A stretch of 64,000 nucleotides of DNA from Anaerolineaceae bacterium UBA5211 (GTDB taxonomy: Bacteria > Chloroflexota > Anaerolineae > Anaerolineales > Anaerolineaceae). Positions 37,556 to 46,052 of the stretch are shown one piece after another. Position numbers and translations under genes: made by a program. The notes below the pieces were generated by a model. The model was not told the origin of the DNA and did not search any database. It worked only from the letters and a program-made list of their open reading frames with translations. Position 1 is the stretch's first letter, and each line of letters opens with the position of its first letter. The stretch is taken from contig DHVJ01000061.1 of NCBI GenBank assembly GCA_002412595.1, positions 20,709-84,708 on the forward strand. The letters run 5' to 3'.

Positions 37556-38095
37556 CTATTCATCCTGCGGCAACCCCGCGTGGTCATACACAGACTGGCT
37601 GAAACGTTCGTAAGCCGCGCGGCACTCTACCAGCAGGGATGCGGCTTCAACAGCGTGCTGTGATTGGGTAAAATCGCGCTTGTTGATCTTGGCCTGCCAG
37701 GCTTCCAGTTTAGCCAGATCATCCTCGGCTTCCTCCAGCTCAGCAAAGGTAAACTTCTGTTTCGCGCTTTCTTTTTCATTTTCCGCCAGGAATTCGCTGC
37801 AGCCTTCAATCAGCTCGGTGTATTCCTGCTCACGGTCAGATTGGAAACGCGCCAACAAGTCCGCCTCAATGGCTTCATTAAGCGGCTGCATTCGGAATAT
37901 TTGTCCACTGGCACCCTGGCTCTGCACCAGCTCCAACAACTCCAGCAAAAAAGCCTCATTTTCGTTGTTTTGAGGGAATATCCAGGTACCATTCTGCAAT
38001 CCCAGCGCGCCGGCCGCGCGCATCTTGCGCCAAACCGCCACTCGCAGACTGGAAGGATTGCTGGGTAATTGCGACAAGAAAATTAACCAATCCAT
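37556..38095 (-). CDS. ChrB N-terminal-domain protein
   Basis: A 179-residue protein matching the N-terminal domain of the chromate-resistance regulator ChrB. The start WLIFLSQLPSNPSSLRVAVW, the following RKMRAAGALGLQNGTW and the acidic helical second half are typical. In chromate operons ChrB senses or regulates, but the ChrB C-terminal domain and a ChrA transporter are absent here. The P-type ATPase gene follows after 13 bases, so it probably regulates or assists that pump. An inverted repeat lies just upstream. Confidence 0.82.
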   Translation of the reverse strand: MDWLIFLSQLPSNPSSLRVAVWRKMRAAGALGLQNGTWIFPQNNENEAFLLELLELVQSQGASGQIFRMQPLNEAIEADLLARFQSDREQEYTELIEGCSEFLAENEKESAKQKFTFAELEEAEDDLAKLEAWQAKINKRDFTQSQHAVEAASLLVECRAAYERFSQSVYDHAGLPQDE

Positions 38096-38119
38096 GGCCG
38101 TGCTCCTTTTTGTAACGTT

Positions 38120-38156
38120 TGTTGCATTCTACTTGAAATTACTAATAAATGCAACA
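38120..38156. promoter_or_regulatory. Inverted repeat upstream of the ChrB-like gene (possible operator)
   Basis: TGTTGCATT and AATGCAACA are perfect 9-bp arms with a 19-base spacer. They sit 25-61 bp upstream of the ChrB-like start and in the gap shared with the divergent YjbQ gene. Operator function is inferred from position and symmetry. Confidence 0.4.
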
Positions 38157-38232
38157 TTTGTTTCATTAATAAGTTCTATGAATTCGGCTCGTTATTGGTA
38201 AAATCAGCCCTGAAAGGCTGGCAAACAAAACC

Positions 38233-38655
38233 ATGGAATGGCTCAAAGACACATTTGAAATTCGCACCAACGGCAAGGGCATGCTGCCCATCACCCACGA
38301 AGTTGAAAGCCGCATTCGCGCCTGGGGTATCCGGGAAGGCATGTGTTTCCTATACATCCCGCACGCCAGCGCTTCGCTGACCATCAGCGAGAATTACGAC
38401 CCCAGTGCCAAGCGTGATGTGGAAGCCTATTATGAGCACGCGGTGCCCGAAAACCAGCCCTGGTACCAGCACACATTGGAAGGGCCGGACGATTCACCCT
38501 CTCATATCCGCGCCACCCTGACACAGCCCAGCCTATCCATCCCGATCGACAACAGTCAGCTCAGCCTGGGCACCTGGCAGGGCATTTTCCTGTTCGAACA
38601 CCGCAGCCGCAGCCATCGGCGGCAGATTGAACTGCGCTGTCTTAAAGCCGACTAA
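38233..38655 (+). CDS. YjbQ family (UPF0047) protein
   Basis: A 140-residue protein of the YjbQ/UPF0047 family. The hallmarks HASASLTISEN near residue 45, SHIRATLTQPSLSIPI near 94 and GTWQGIFLFEHR near 116 are intact. Some members show weak thiamine-phosphate synthase activity; the true role is unsettled. It is transcribed away from the ChrB-ATPase operon. Confidence 0.93.
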   Translation: MEWLKDTFEIRTNGKGMLPITHEVESRIRAWGIREGMCFLYIPHASASLTISENYDPSAKRDVEAYYEHAVPENQPWYQHTLEGPDDSPSHIRATLTQPSLSIPIDNSQLSLGTWQGIFLFEHRSRSHRRQIELRCLKAD

Positions 38656-38732
38656 AAATCAGCTCTCCCTTCAGGTTTTCTTTTTTATATTCAGGTATAC
38701 TTGTCGGGTTTAACCCAACCGGGAAATTTACA

Positions 38733-39659
38733 ATGCCGAAATCAAACAAAACACTCAACGCGCAAGTCAAACTGGTAGCCGCCATCGCCATATGGGGCGG
38801 TTCCTTTATCTCCACCAAGATCGCGGTGGGGATCATCTCCCCCATCAGTGTGATCTGGCTGCGATTTTTAGTCGGCTCCATCATTCTGGGTTGGTTCGCT
38901 TATAAGAACGACGACTGGCGCATCACCTCCTGGCGCGAAGCCCTGGATTTCGTAGTGCTGGGCTTTCTGGGCATTACCATCAACCAATGGCTGCAGTCTG
39001 CCGGGCTGGTCACCTCGGAAGCCGCTACCACCGCCTGGATTTTGGCCAGCACGCCCGTGATGATGGCACTGCTTAGTTGGCTGTTCCTGAAAGAAAAGCT
39101 GAATTGGGCTGCCGCGGCCGGCATCCTGATGGCAAGCCTGGGCGTCATCATGGTGGTCAGCAAGGGCGACCTGCGCGCGGCCTTCAGCGGCGGGTTCGGC
39201 CAACCGGGCGACATCCTGATCCTGATCAGCGCGCCCATTTGGGCGGTCTATTCCATCTTGTCCTGCCCGGTGCTGGAGCGGCATTCCCCCATCAAGGTCA
39301 CTTTTTACACCTTCCTGTTCGGCTGGCTGATGAGCAACGTGTTCTTCGCCTTCGGCGCGGAATGGACGCCCCTGAACCAGATCCCGGCCGTGGGCTGGCT
39401 GAACGTGATCTACCTGGGCGCGTTCTGCTCGGCATTTTCCTACATCTTCTACAACAACAGCCTGCGGCTCCTGCCCACCTCGCAGGTGGCGGTGTTCCTC
39501 AACCTGGAACCGCTGGTGGCCACCCTGGTGGCCGCGATCGTGCTGGACGAGCGCATCGTACCGGCCACGCTGCTGGGCGGCGCCATGATCCTTTTCGGCG
39601 TGTGGCTGGTCAACCGCAATTCCAGCAGCGCCCAGCCAAACGAAGCTTTCCCGGAATAA
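38733..39659 (+). CDS. EamA/DMT-family transporter
   Basis: A 308-residue protein with ten predicted membrane segments in two EamA repeats (WGGSFISTKIAVG near the N-terminus; NLEPLVATLVAAIVLDE in the second repeat). It is a drug/metabolite exporter of unknown substrate, and a second member of the family in this window besides 1757-2710. It lies 77 bp after the YjbQ gene. Confidence 0.92.
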   Translation: MPKSNKTLNAQVKLVAAIAIWGGSFISTKIAVGIISPISVIWLRFLVGSIILGWFAYKNDDWRITSWREALDFVVLGFLGITINQWLQSAGLVTSEAATTAWILASTPVMMALLSWLFLKEKLNWAAAAGILMASLGVIMVVSKGDLRAAFSGGFGQPGDILILISAPIWAVYSILSCPVLERHSPIKVTFYTFLFGWLMSNVFFAFGAEWTPLNQIPAVGWLNVIYLGAFCSAFSYIFYNNSLRLLPTSQVAVFLNLEPLVATLVAAIVLDERIVPATLLGGAMILFGVWLVNRNSSSAQPNEAFPE

Positions 39660-39738
39660 TTAACCTTTCCTTAGATTCCATTCATAATTCTCCCCATGGT
39701 TACAATTAAGGCAAATGATTAATCCATTGGAGGAATCC

Positions 39739-40464
39739 ATGTCAGAAAATGAATTGAAAATAAAAACCGCAGATGTGTTCGCGCTGGTGCGCTCCGAAGT
39801 GGACAATTTTGCCGATGGCCTGAGCGCGGATGAGAAAAACCGGCCCGGATCGCTGCAGCAGTGGTCCGCTAAGTACACACTGGTGCACCTGGCCTTTTGG
39901 GAAAATCACTACGCGCTCGTGTTCGAGAATGGGCTGGCCGGAAAAGAAGTGCCTTCTTCCGGCAGCTACCTGAACCAGTTGAACGATGGGGTGCTGTATG
40001 AACACCATGGACAGCCCTTTGAGGAAGCGCGCGCAGAGGAAGCAGCCGCCTATCAAAAATTTCTCGATTTTTTCGAGCAGGAAATATCACCGCAGGCATT
40101 GGCCGACCCGCAGACAAGACCTTTCCTGAAAGGTTTTTCGCTGCTGAACCGCGTTCTGCGTACTTACGCCGTGCATCCGGTGCATCACTTAAGCGACTAC
40201 TACGTGAAAAACGGCCAAACCGAACGAGCCGAGGAATTACAGGAAGATTTGAGCCAGGCGATGGAGCAACTGCCCATGTGGAAAGCCGAGGCTCTTTACA
40301 TGCTGGCCAGCTCCTACGCGCTGATGGGCTGGCCGCAGCGCGCCCTGGTTGAACTGCGCAAAGCCGTGGATGAAAAGCCGGAGTTGCACATCCAGGCGCT
40401 GGCGGATGATGATTTCGAGTCCCTGCGTGGGAAAGCGGCATATCAGAAACTGGTCGAGAAATAA
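39739..40464 (+). CDS. DinB-like four-helix protein with TPR-like tail
   Basis: A 241-residue protein. Residues 1-165 resemble the DinB/ClbS/DfsB four-helix fold (QQWSAKYTLVHLAFWENHY; then YAVHPVHHLSDYY with histidines suited to metal binding). The last ~65 residues form a TPR-like pair (LYMLASSYALMGWPQRALVELRKAV). I start it at the ATG at 39739, with GGAGG six bases upstream, rather than the ATG at 39715. Biochemical role unknown. Confidence 0.82.
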   Translation: MSENELKIKTADVFALVRSEVDNFADGLSADEKNRPGSLQQWSAKYTLVHLAFWENHYALVFENGLAGKEVPSSGSYLNQLNDGVLYEHHGQPFEEARAEEAAAYQKFLDFFEQEISPQALADPQTRPFLKGFSLLNRVLRTYAVHPVHHLSDYYVKNGQTERAEELQEDLSQAMEQLPMWKAEALYMLASSYALMGWPQRALVELRKAVDEKPELHIQALADDDFESLRGKAAYQKLVEK

Positions 40465-40511
40465 AAACAGCTTTTTTTAATAATTGGGGTTCAACAGACT
40501 GTAAATTGCAT

Positions 40512-40556
40512 TTTATATAAGATAATAGACATTAATTGTCTATTATCTTATATAAA
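40512..40556. repeat. Perfect 20-bp palindrome at the edge of the DarTG island
   Basis: TTTATATAAGATAATAGACA is followed, after the 5-base loop TTAAT, by its exact reverse complement. It lies 48 bp past the stop of the DinB-like gene and 52 bp from the arfB remnant. It could be a bidirectional terminator, a recombination site or an element end. It is too AT-rich for a typical terminator and lacks a T tract. Confidence 0.85.
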
Positions 40557-40607
40557 TTTCATCACGCGAAAGTAAAGTACTGAAATTTTCTTTGTAAGTG
40601 CAAACCA

Positions 40608-40682
40608 TTAATCATCATAATGAGATCCAGTACGGCGGGAGCGTTTCAGCTCGCCGCGTTTCTTTTTGGTGTCCAGGCGGCG
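40608..40682 (-). pseudogene. Second copy of the arfB 3' end (24 codons plus stop)
   Basis: The frame RRLDTKKKRGELKRSRR ... HYDD-stop matches the C-terminus of the intact ArfB (42786-43211), RRLDTKKKHGELKRSRR ... RLDD-stop. There is a shared run of about 23-24 identical bases around the GELKRSRR codons. TAA directly precedes the match, so nothing else of the gene is left. The copy is diverged and so not a recent exact duplication. It and the intact arfB bracket the DarTG genes. Confidence 0.85.
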
Positions 40683-40786
40683 TTAACTGAGTGAAAAGAT
40701 TCATATCAAATAAATTATTAACATCTATCTTCAAACCGAAAAAAAATAGAATAACCAAACGTGGTATTGCAATTTAAGTTGTTGTT

Positions 40787-41830
40787 TCATTGAATCATTA
40801 ACCAACTTTTTTCTTTTACCACTTCTACAGCAAGCGTAATCTGACGCTCTGTGAATTGTTTTTTATGAGCATTCCAACTATAGGTAGATTTAATTAATTC
40901 ATTTATTGATGAATAAGACTGATTTTTCATCAACCACGTTACAGTAGATAACAACTCCAAGCCAAAAGGCGATTCAAACCCCTCAACAAGTTGAGACACT
41001 TGCTCTAGTCTGCTTTGAGCATCAGGATGCTGCTCAATTAGGAAATTCGCATCTTCAACAGCACCTGGAATTAATTTAATTTGTTTATTAGGAAAATCAC
41101 CTCCATCTGCATAGCCTGAAATGAAATGCCCTTCTATTGCATTCATAACATGCCGGAGATTTTCCGCATATGGGCCATACTTCCCTTTTTGAAAATTAAG
41201 TCGCAATGGTTCTCCCGCTTCTTGCATAAAATACATTAATTTGTGTATTTCAAGTAGAGTGATAAAAGGATCAAGTAACCCATCAAGATAGCGATCAATT
41301 AATTCGATCAGTATTGCCCTACCAACTGTCATTTTTGGTACTTCTTTCGTATGCACCATAACATCGCTATCAGGAGCACCGTTTGGTTCATAAACCACGA
41401 TATGAACACTCTTAAGAGAGTTTAATTCCAATTCAATAATTGGTTTTACATCTATCCAATTCAATCCCCCTAGGCCACTTCCCAGTGGAGGTATAGCAAT
41501 AGATTTAATATTATATTGAATTATTGTATCGACTAGCGATTTTAGCCCAGCCTCAATGTCTTCAATGCGGCTTTTCCCTTTCCAATGACGTTTTGTTGGA
41601 AAATTAATTATATACTTCGGGTTAGTAAGGTAGCCAGTGTTAAAAACAAACATTTTGCCTGGTTGCATCTCACTTCTATCACATGCTTCTTTATAAGCTT
41701 TGTAATTATCAGGAAAAGAATTTTTGAATTGTAGTGCAATCCCTCGTCCCATAACGCCCACACAATTTACTGTATTAACTAACGCCTCAGTATACTCTTT
41801 TAGAATGTCACCATTTTTATACTCAATCAT
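40787..41830 (-). CDS. darG: DarG-like DNA ADP-ribosylglycohydrolase antitoxin
   Basis: A 347-residue protein. Residues 1-155 are a macro domain of the DarG type (EALVNTVNCVGVMGRGIALQFK; NFPTKRHWKGKSRIEDIEAGL in the family's catalytic-lysine region; PPLGSGLGGLNW). The macro domain removes ADP-ribose from thymidine in DNA. Residues about 180-347 are the helical C-terminal antitoxin region (HKLMYFMQEAGE, KYGPYAENLRHVM), which resembles a Panacea/DUF4065-like fold. AAGGAG is eight bases upstream of the ATG. It lies 16 bases after darT. The region is AT-rich relative to flanks. Confidence 0.93.
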   Translation of the reverse strand: MIEYKNGDILKEYTEALVNTVNCVGVMGRGIALQFKNSFPDNYKAYKEACDRSEMQPGKMFVFNTGYLTNPKYIINFPTKRHWKGKSRIEDIEAGLKSLVDTIIQYNIKSIAIPPLGSGLGGLNWIDVKPIIELELNSLKSVHIVVYEPNGAPDSDVMVHTKEVPKMTVGRAILIELIDRYLDGLLDPFITLLEIHKLMYFMQEAGEPLRLNFQKGKYGPYAENLRHVMNAIEGHFISGYADGGDFPNKQIKLIPGAVEDANFLIEQHPDAQSRLEQVSQLVEGFESPFGLELLSTVTWLMKNQSYSSINELIKSTYSWNAHKKQFTERQITLAVEVVKEKSWLMIQ

Positions 41831-41846
41831 TGCCTTATCTCCTTGA

Positions 41847-42509
41847 TTAGTAATACCATTCTTTTTTAATTTCTATTCGAGGCTGATGAACAGTATTTGA
41901 TAATACAGTATTTACTTGAGTGTATATTCCTTGAGCACTGACTCCAATTCTTTCTATAAGGGACCACGGAAAACATTCTTCAACCAAAAACTCGGCTTGT
42001 TTACCTTCTTTGATAGTGGGGGAAATTCCCTCTCCGCCCCATCTTGTTGCATGAACAGCCTCCCAATCTATCTCATTTAATTTAGACAAATCATTTCGAT
42101 CTTCAAAATAAGATGCACCAGCATTGGATAGTGTAAATGCCCAAGCTTTATTATTTTCTTCTGCCCAAGACACCGAAGTTCTAAGATCTGCCTCAAGATG
42201 TAATATTGGCTCCTGCCCACCGCGATAAGCAAGTTCTTGATGGTTTCTTTGATTAATAATATAAAGCATTATTGAACGTGGACAGAAGTAGAACGGAACA
42301 AAGTCTCCGACGTGCATACGTGGATAAGTGCTCAAAGTAAGTTGATGTAATCTTCTTTATTTAATCTTCGACATCCCAATTGTTGTCCCGACAGGAAGAC
42401 GTTTATTAATCTCAGCATCGCACCAAAGATATCCATCATCTAATATGGATTGAAGTCGATCAAGGTGAACAATATGATAAATCTTTGGTTCATTCGGAAT
42501 TATTGACAT
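41847..42509 (-). pseudogene. darT: DarT-like DNA ADP-ribosyltransferase toxin, interrupted by an in-frame stop
   Basis: One continuous frame of 221 codons from the ATG at 42509 (MSIIPNEPKIYHIVHLDRLQ) to the stop at 41847 matches DarT (DUF4433) end to end: LWCDAEI, TTIGMS, MHVGDFVPFYFCPRSIMLY, ELAYRGGQEPILHLEAD, FTLSNAGASYFEDR and KQAEFLVEE. Codon 51 (42357-42359) is TAA, where relatives usually have CAA (IKQRRL). The stop precedes the conserved arginines and the catalytic-glutamate half. A TTG at 42335 could restart translation but would lose the NAD-binding N-terminus. No frameshift is seen. The toxin is probably inactive unless the stop is read through. Confidence 0.88.
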
Positions 42510-42785
42510 AATATTTTAATTATATTTCCCTAAACACCTAACAAAACGCATACTATCATATTGATATTATAAAAGAGTATTTCATGACAATAAATGCTTG
42601 TTTTTCAAACACAACCTCTGATTTTGCAGGACAATACGATAGAACTTATTTTCTGTTATTTTACCTTAGTAATTTAGAATATGTCGAACTGGTGGCCTGA
42701 TCCAAACAGATCAACGATATCGGTCTAGTATCTGGCATGCGAGATGGCGAAATTAAAGGAACTGGTCGGGGATAAATCTCTAAAT

Positions 42786-43211
42786 TTAATCATCCAAACG
42801 ATGATCAGCGCGGCGGGAGCGTTTCAGCTCGCCGTGCTTCTTTTTTGTATCCAGACGGCGCTGGCGCACAGCCCGGCCGGGGCGGGTGGTTTTGCGCGGG
42901 ATAGGCTTGCGCAGGGCCTGGCGGATCAGCAATGCCAGACGTTCCCTTGCGTCCGCGCGGTTCTTTTCCTGCGAACGGTAGCGGCGCGCTTCAATCACCA
43001 GCACGCCCTCGTCGGTCATGCGGCTACCCGCCAGACGTGTCAGGCGTTGCTTGACTTCTCCACTCAGGCTGGGAGAGTTGAGTACATCAAAGCGCAGCTG
43101 CACAGCCGTGGCGACTTTGTTGACGTTCTGGCCACCCGGTCCAGAGGAGCGAACAAAGCTTTCTTCCAATTCCGTCTCCGGAATGCTAAGATTTGTTGTA
43201 ATGGTCAACAT
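42786..43211 (-). CDS. arfB: Alternative ribosome-rescue peptidyl-tRNA hydrolase ArfB
   Basis: A 141-residue release-factor-like protein with the catalytic GGQ (VRSSGPGGQNVNKV) near residue 27 and a basic C-terminal tail (KKKHGELKRSRR) that enters the empty mRNA channel of stalled ribosomes. It hydrolyses peptidyl-tRNA when mRNA lacks a stop codon. The start is the ATG at 43211. Its 3' end is duplicated, in diverged form, at 40608-40682, with the DarTG module in between. Confidence 0.95.
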   Translation of the reverse strand: MLTITTNLSIPETELEESFVRSSGPGGQNVNKVATAVQLRFDVLNSPSLSGEVKQRLTRLAGSRMTDEGVLVIEARRYRSQEKNRADARERLALLIRQALRKPIPRKTTRPGRAVRQRRLDTKKKHGELKRSRRADHRLDD

Positions 43212-43390
43212 ATACAGCTTGCTTTCATGCGCATTTGCATTTCAACTAACATATCCTTTAGATTCAATTTTCTCTCTTGAATTTGTATCACACTCCCTTC
43301 GGGTACGCTAGAAATCTTGACAAGCCCCAGTATTAATATATAATACAAACTGGTTTGTGTTACAAACCTTGCATACAAGAAAGGCATAAA

Positions 43391-44035
43391 ATGAACAACC
43401 AAAACAAAGAAATCAACGAGATCATCAAACGCACCAAAAGCTATTGGTACGTGGATGGCTTTGCCGAGATCGGTGTCGGCCTGCTACTGATCCTGATCAT
43501 CCTGTTCAACCACCTGGCCGGTCTGATCCAGCAGCCGATCCTGCAAGTCATCCTGATCGTAGTAGGTCTGCCGACCATGATCGTCCTTGGCAGCCGCGGG
43601 TTGAGCCGCGTGGTGGTCAAGCTGAAAGAAAAATACACCTATCCGCGCACTGGTTACATTGCCTACCAAGCCAAGAAGGGCCGCCGCCGTTGGAAGCGCG
43701 TGCTGCTGGCTGGCGTATTGGGGGCATTGGTGGGAACGCTGACCAGCTTGTTGTCTGGCAGCCTGCCAATCATTTACCAGCAGGTATTCGTGACGGTCAT
43801 GATCGCATTTGCCTACATCTACATCGGCTATTCCATTGAGCTGAAGCGCTTTTATTGTATTGCCGCTGCAACGCTGGCCTTGGGCGCAGGTTTGATCCTA
43901 GCGGGGGTGGCAGAAATGCAATACTTACTGCTGTTCTTCATCGGGCAGGGACTGATCTGGATCGTCAGCGGATTGGCCGCCTTGAGCCGCTATTTCCGCA
44001 GCACCCAGCCGCCCACGCAAGAAGGTGAAGTATGA
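43391..44035 (+). CDS. Membrane protein of unknown function
   Basis: A 214-residue protein: a short charged N-terminus, then five or six hydrophobic segments with a basic loop (YQAKKGRRRWKR) after the second. The family is not recognised. It is the first gene of a four-gene operon; its stop overlaps the ATG of the regulator gene by four bases. It probably works with the ABC exporter encoded downstream. AAAGG lies upstream of the ATG at 43391. Confidence 0.8.
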   Translation: MNNQNKEINEIIKRTKSYWYVDGFAEIGVGLLLILIILFNHLAGLIQQPILQVILIVVGLPTMIVLGSRGLSRVVVKLKEKYTYPRTGYIAYQAKKGRRRWKRVLLAGVLGALVGTLTSLLSGSLPIIYQQVFVTVMIAFAYIYIGYSIELKRFYCIAAATLALGAGLILAGVAEMQYLLLFFIGQGLIWIVSGLAALSRYFRSTQPPTQEGEV

Positions 44036-44334
44036 GTGAGGTCAACGACATTGCCGGGCTCGATAGGCTGATCCACGAGCCTGCCCGGTTGGCGATCATG
44101 TCCATTTTGTACGCTGCGGAAAAAGCTGATTTTTTATTTCTTTTACGGGAGACAGGATTGACCAAGGGCAACCTCTCCACGCACTTGAGCAAACTGGAAG
44201 AAGCCGGATACATTGAAATCGAGAAGGGCTACGTCGGCAAGCTGCCACAGACCTTATGCCGCATGACCGACAACGGCCGCCAGGCTTTCGACGATTATCG
44301 CCGTCAACTGAAAGATTTTCTGAACAATTTTTAA
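44032..44334 (+). CDS. Winged-helix transcriptional regulator
   Basis: A 100-residue winged-helix protein of the DUF/MarR-like group that controls small ABC exporter operons. LIHEPARLAIMSIL is the first helix. LTKGNLSTHLSKLEEAGYIEIEKGY is the recognition helix and wing. The ATG overlaps the preceding stop (ATGA). The ABC ATPase gene follows after six bases, so it probably controls this operon. Ligand unknown. Confidence 0.9.
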   Translation: MSEVNDIAGLDRLIHEPARLAIMSILYAAEKADFLFLLRETGLTKGNLSTHLSKLEEAGYIEIEKGYVGKLPQTLCRMTDNGRQAFDDYRRQLKDFLNNF

Positions 44335-44340
44335 GGAAAC

Positions 44341-45276
44341 ATGAACTACAGTATTGAATGCAAGCAACTAAGCAAGAATTTTGGAACGCTGCGCGCCGTG
44401 CAGGGCGTCAGCATGCAAATCCCCACAGGCAGTGTGTTCGGCCTGCTGGGCCCGAACGGCTCCGGCAAGACCACCACCATCCGCCTGATGCTGGGTCTTC
44501 TGCAGCCGGACGCAGGTTCGGTGCGCGTGTTCGGGCTCGACCCGATCTCCCAGGGCGACCAAGTGCGCGAGCAGTGCGGCGCACTACTGGAGCACACCGG
44601 CTTATACGAACGCCTGAGCGCGGAAGACAACCTGCAATTCTACGGGCAACTCTGGCACATGCCCCAGCGGGAATTACAGGCACGCATCAAAGAATTGCTC
44701 GGCAAACTAGACTTGTGGGACAGGCGCAAGGAGATCGTCGGCAGTTGGAGCCGCGGTATGAAACAAAAGCTGGCTGTGGCGCGCGCCATGCTGCACCAGC
44801 CCAAGCTGGTCTTTCTGGACGAACCCACTTCCGGACTCGATCCGGTGGCAGCGGCAGCCTTGAACAACGACCTGCTCAAACTAGTAAAGGATGAGCAAGC
44901 GACAATTTTTCTGACCACCCATATCCTGAGCGAAGCCGAAAAGGTATGCAACCTGGTAGGCGTCCTGCGTAGAGGCGAGTTGATCGCCTTCGGCGGGCCG
45001 CACACCCTCACCCAATCCACACGCAATGCCATCGTGGATATCTTCGGCCAGGGGCTGACAGACCCGGCCATCCTGGAGAAGCTGCGCAATATGCCCCAGG
45101 TCAGGCAGGTCGAAGCAGTGGACGGACACCTGGAAATCGGACTGGAAGGAACCGCAGAGCCGTCCGAAGTTGTCAAGACCTTGGTGATGAACGGTGCTTC
45201 GGTGGATGAAGTTCGCCGCCGAAAAGCTGGTTTGGAAGAGTCTTTCCTGAAACTCATGGAGGAAGAAAATGCTTAG
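44341..45276 (+). CDS. ABC transporter ATP-binding protein
   Basis: A 311-residue ABC-2 exporter ATPase: Walker A GPNGSGKTTT near 38, signature SWSRGMKQKLAVA near 137, Walker B LVFLDEPTSGLDP near 157, H-loop TTHIL. A C-terminal regulatory extension of about 90 residues is present. It pairs with the permease whose gene overlaps its end by eight bases. The substrate is unknown; antibiotic or lipid export is typical for the group. Confidence 0.94.
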   Translation: MNYSIECKQLSKNFGTLRAVQGVSMQIPTGSVFGLLGPNGSGKTTTIRLMLGLLQPDAGSVRVFGLDPISQGDQVREQCGALLEHTGLYERLSAEDNLQFYGQLWHMPQRELQARIKELLGKLDLWDRRKEIVGSWSRGMKQKLAVARAMLHQPKLVFLDEPTSGLDPVAAAALNNDLLKLVKDEQATIFLTTHILSEAEKVCNLVGVLRRGELIAFGGPHTLTQSTRNAIVDIFGQGLTDPAILEKLRNMPQVRQVEAVDGHLEIGLEGTAEPSEVVKTLVMNGASVDEVRRRKAGLEESFLKLMEEENA

Positions 45277-46006
45277 GGATATTTGGACCATCAGTAAAAA
45301 GGATATCAGGGAAGTGATATTCAGCCGCGGCAACAAGCGCGGCGGGCTGATTTCCATATTGGTCGTGGTGGGGTTGATCGGTGTATATTTTCCATTGTTC
45401 AGCCAGGATACCTGGTTCACCAGCCCCATCGCGGTGCTGAACTGGGCCTGGATGCCTATCTTCATGGTCACCAGCCTGGTAACCGATTCCATCGCCGGGG
45501 AGCGCGAACGCCACACCCTGGAAACCCTGCTGGCCAGCCGCGTCACTGATCAGGCCATCCTGCTGGGCAAGATCAGCGCAGCAGTTTTGTACGGCTGGGG
45601 CTTATTCATGGTCAGCCTGCTGGTAGGCGCTGTCACCATCAACGTGGCCAACTGGGGCGGTCCGCTGCAGTTTTACCCGTTGGATTTCTTTATCGCCTGC
45701 GCTGGACTGAGCCTGCTGCTGTGCGTTTTCATCAGCACCATCGGTGTGTTCGTCTCGCTGCGCGCGCCCACCGCCCGCATTGCTTATCAGCGCCTGAGCC
45801 TGAGCATGCTGGCATTGGTTCTGCTGCCGGTGGTCCTCACGCAGTTCCTGCCCCAAGGCAGTTTGGTCCCTATGCTGGCCGCTCTCGAAACAATTAACCT
45901 GCAGAAAGCTTTTTTGATATTGGGTATTGCCTTGCTGGCATTAGATGTACTTTTCATCCTGGCCGCGCTGGCGCGCTTCAAGCGCACGCGCCTGATCCTG
46001 GAATAA
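45269..46006 (+). CDS. ABC-2 type transporter permease
   Basis: A 245-residue membrane protein with about six segments and the ABC-2 stretch IAGERERHTLETLLASRV. It overlaps the ATPase gene by eight bases. It is the last gene of the operon beginning at 43391. It has the same layout as the 18.4-20.1 kb pair on the other strand, but the two permeases are not close in sequence. Confidence 0.9.
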   Translation: MLRDIWTISKKDIREVIFSRGNKRGGLISILVVVGLIGVYFPLFSQDTWFTSPIAVLNWAWMPIFMVTSLVTDSIAGERERHTLETLLASRVTDQAILLGKISAAVLYGWGLFMVSLLVGAVTINVANWGGPLQFYPLDFFIACAGLSLLLCVFISTIGVFVSLRAPTARIAYQRLSLSMLALVLLPVVLTQFLPQGSLVPMLAALETINLQKAFLILGIALLALDVLFILAALARFKRTRLILE

Positions 46007-46052
46007 TTGCAGTCCGATGACGTTATAATGGATGGCGGAAAAAGGTTTAATA

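Noticed and set aside
42510..42785. Additional gene in the AT-rich gap between darT and arfB
   Set aside because: Only very short frames (about 12-15 codons) are open; nothing protein-like apart from arfB antisense.
42744..43280. 178-codon open frame on the plus strand
   Set aside because: It is antisense to arfB and has no recognisable protein features beyond the first few codons.
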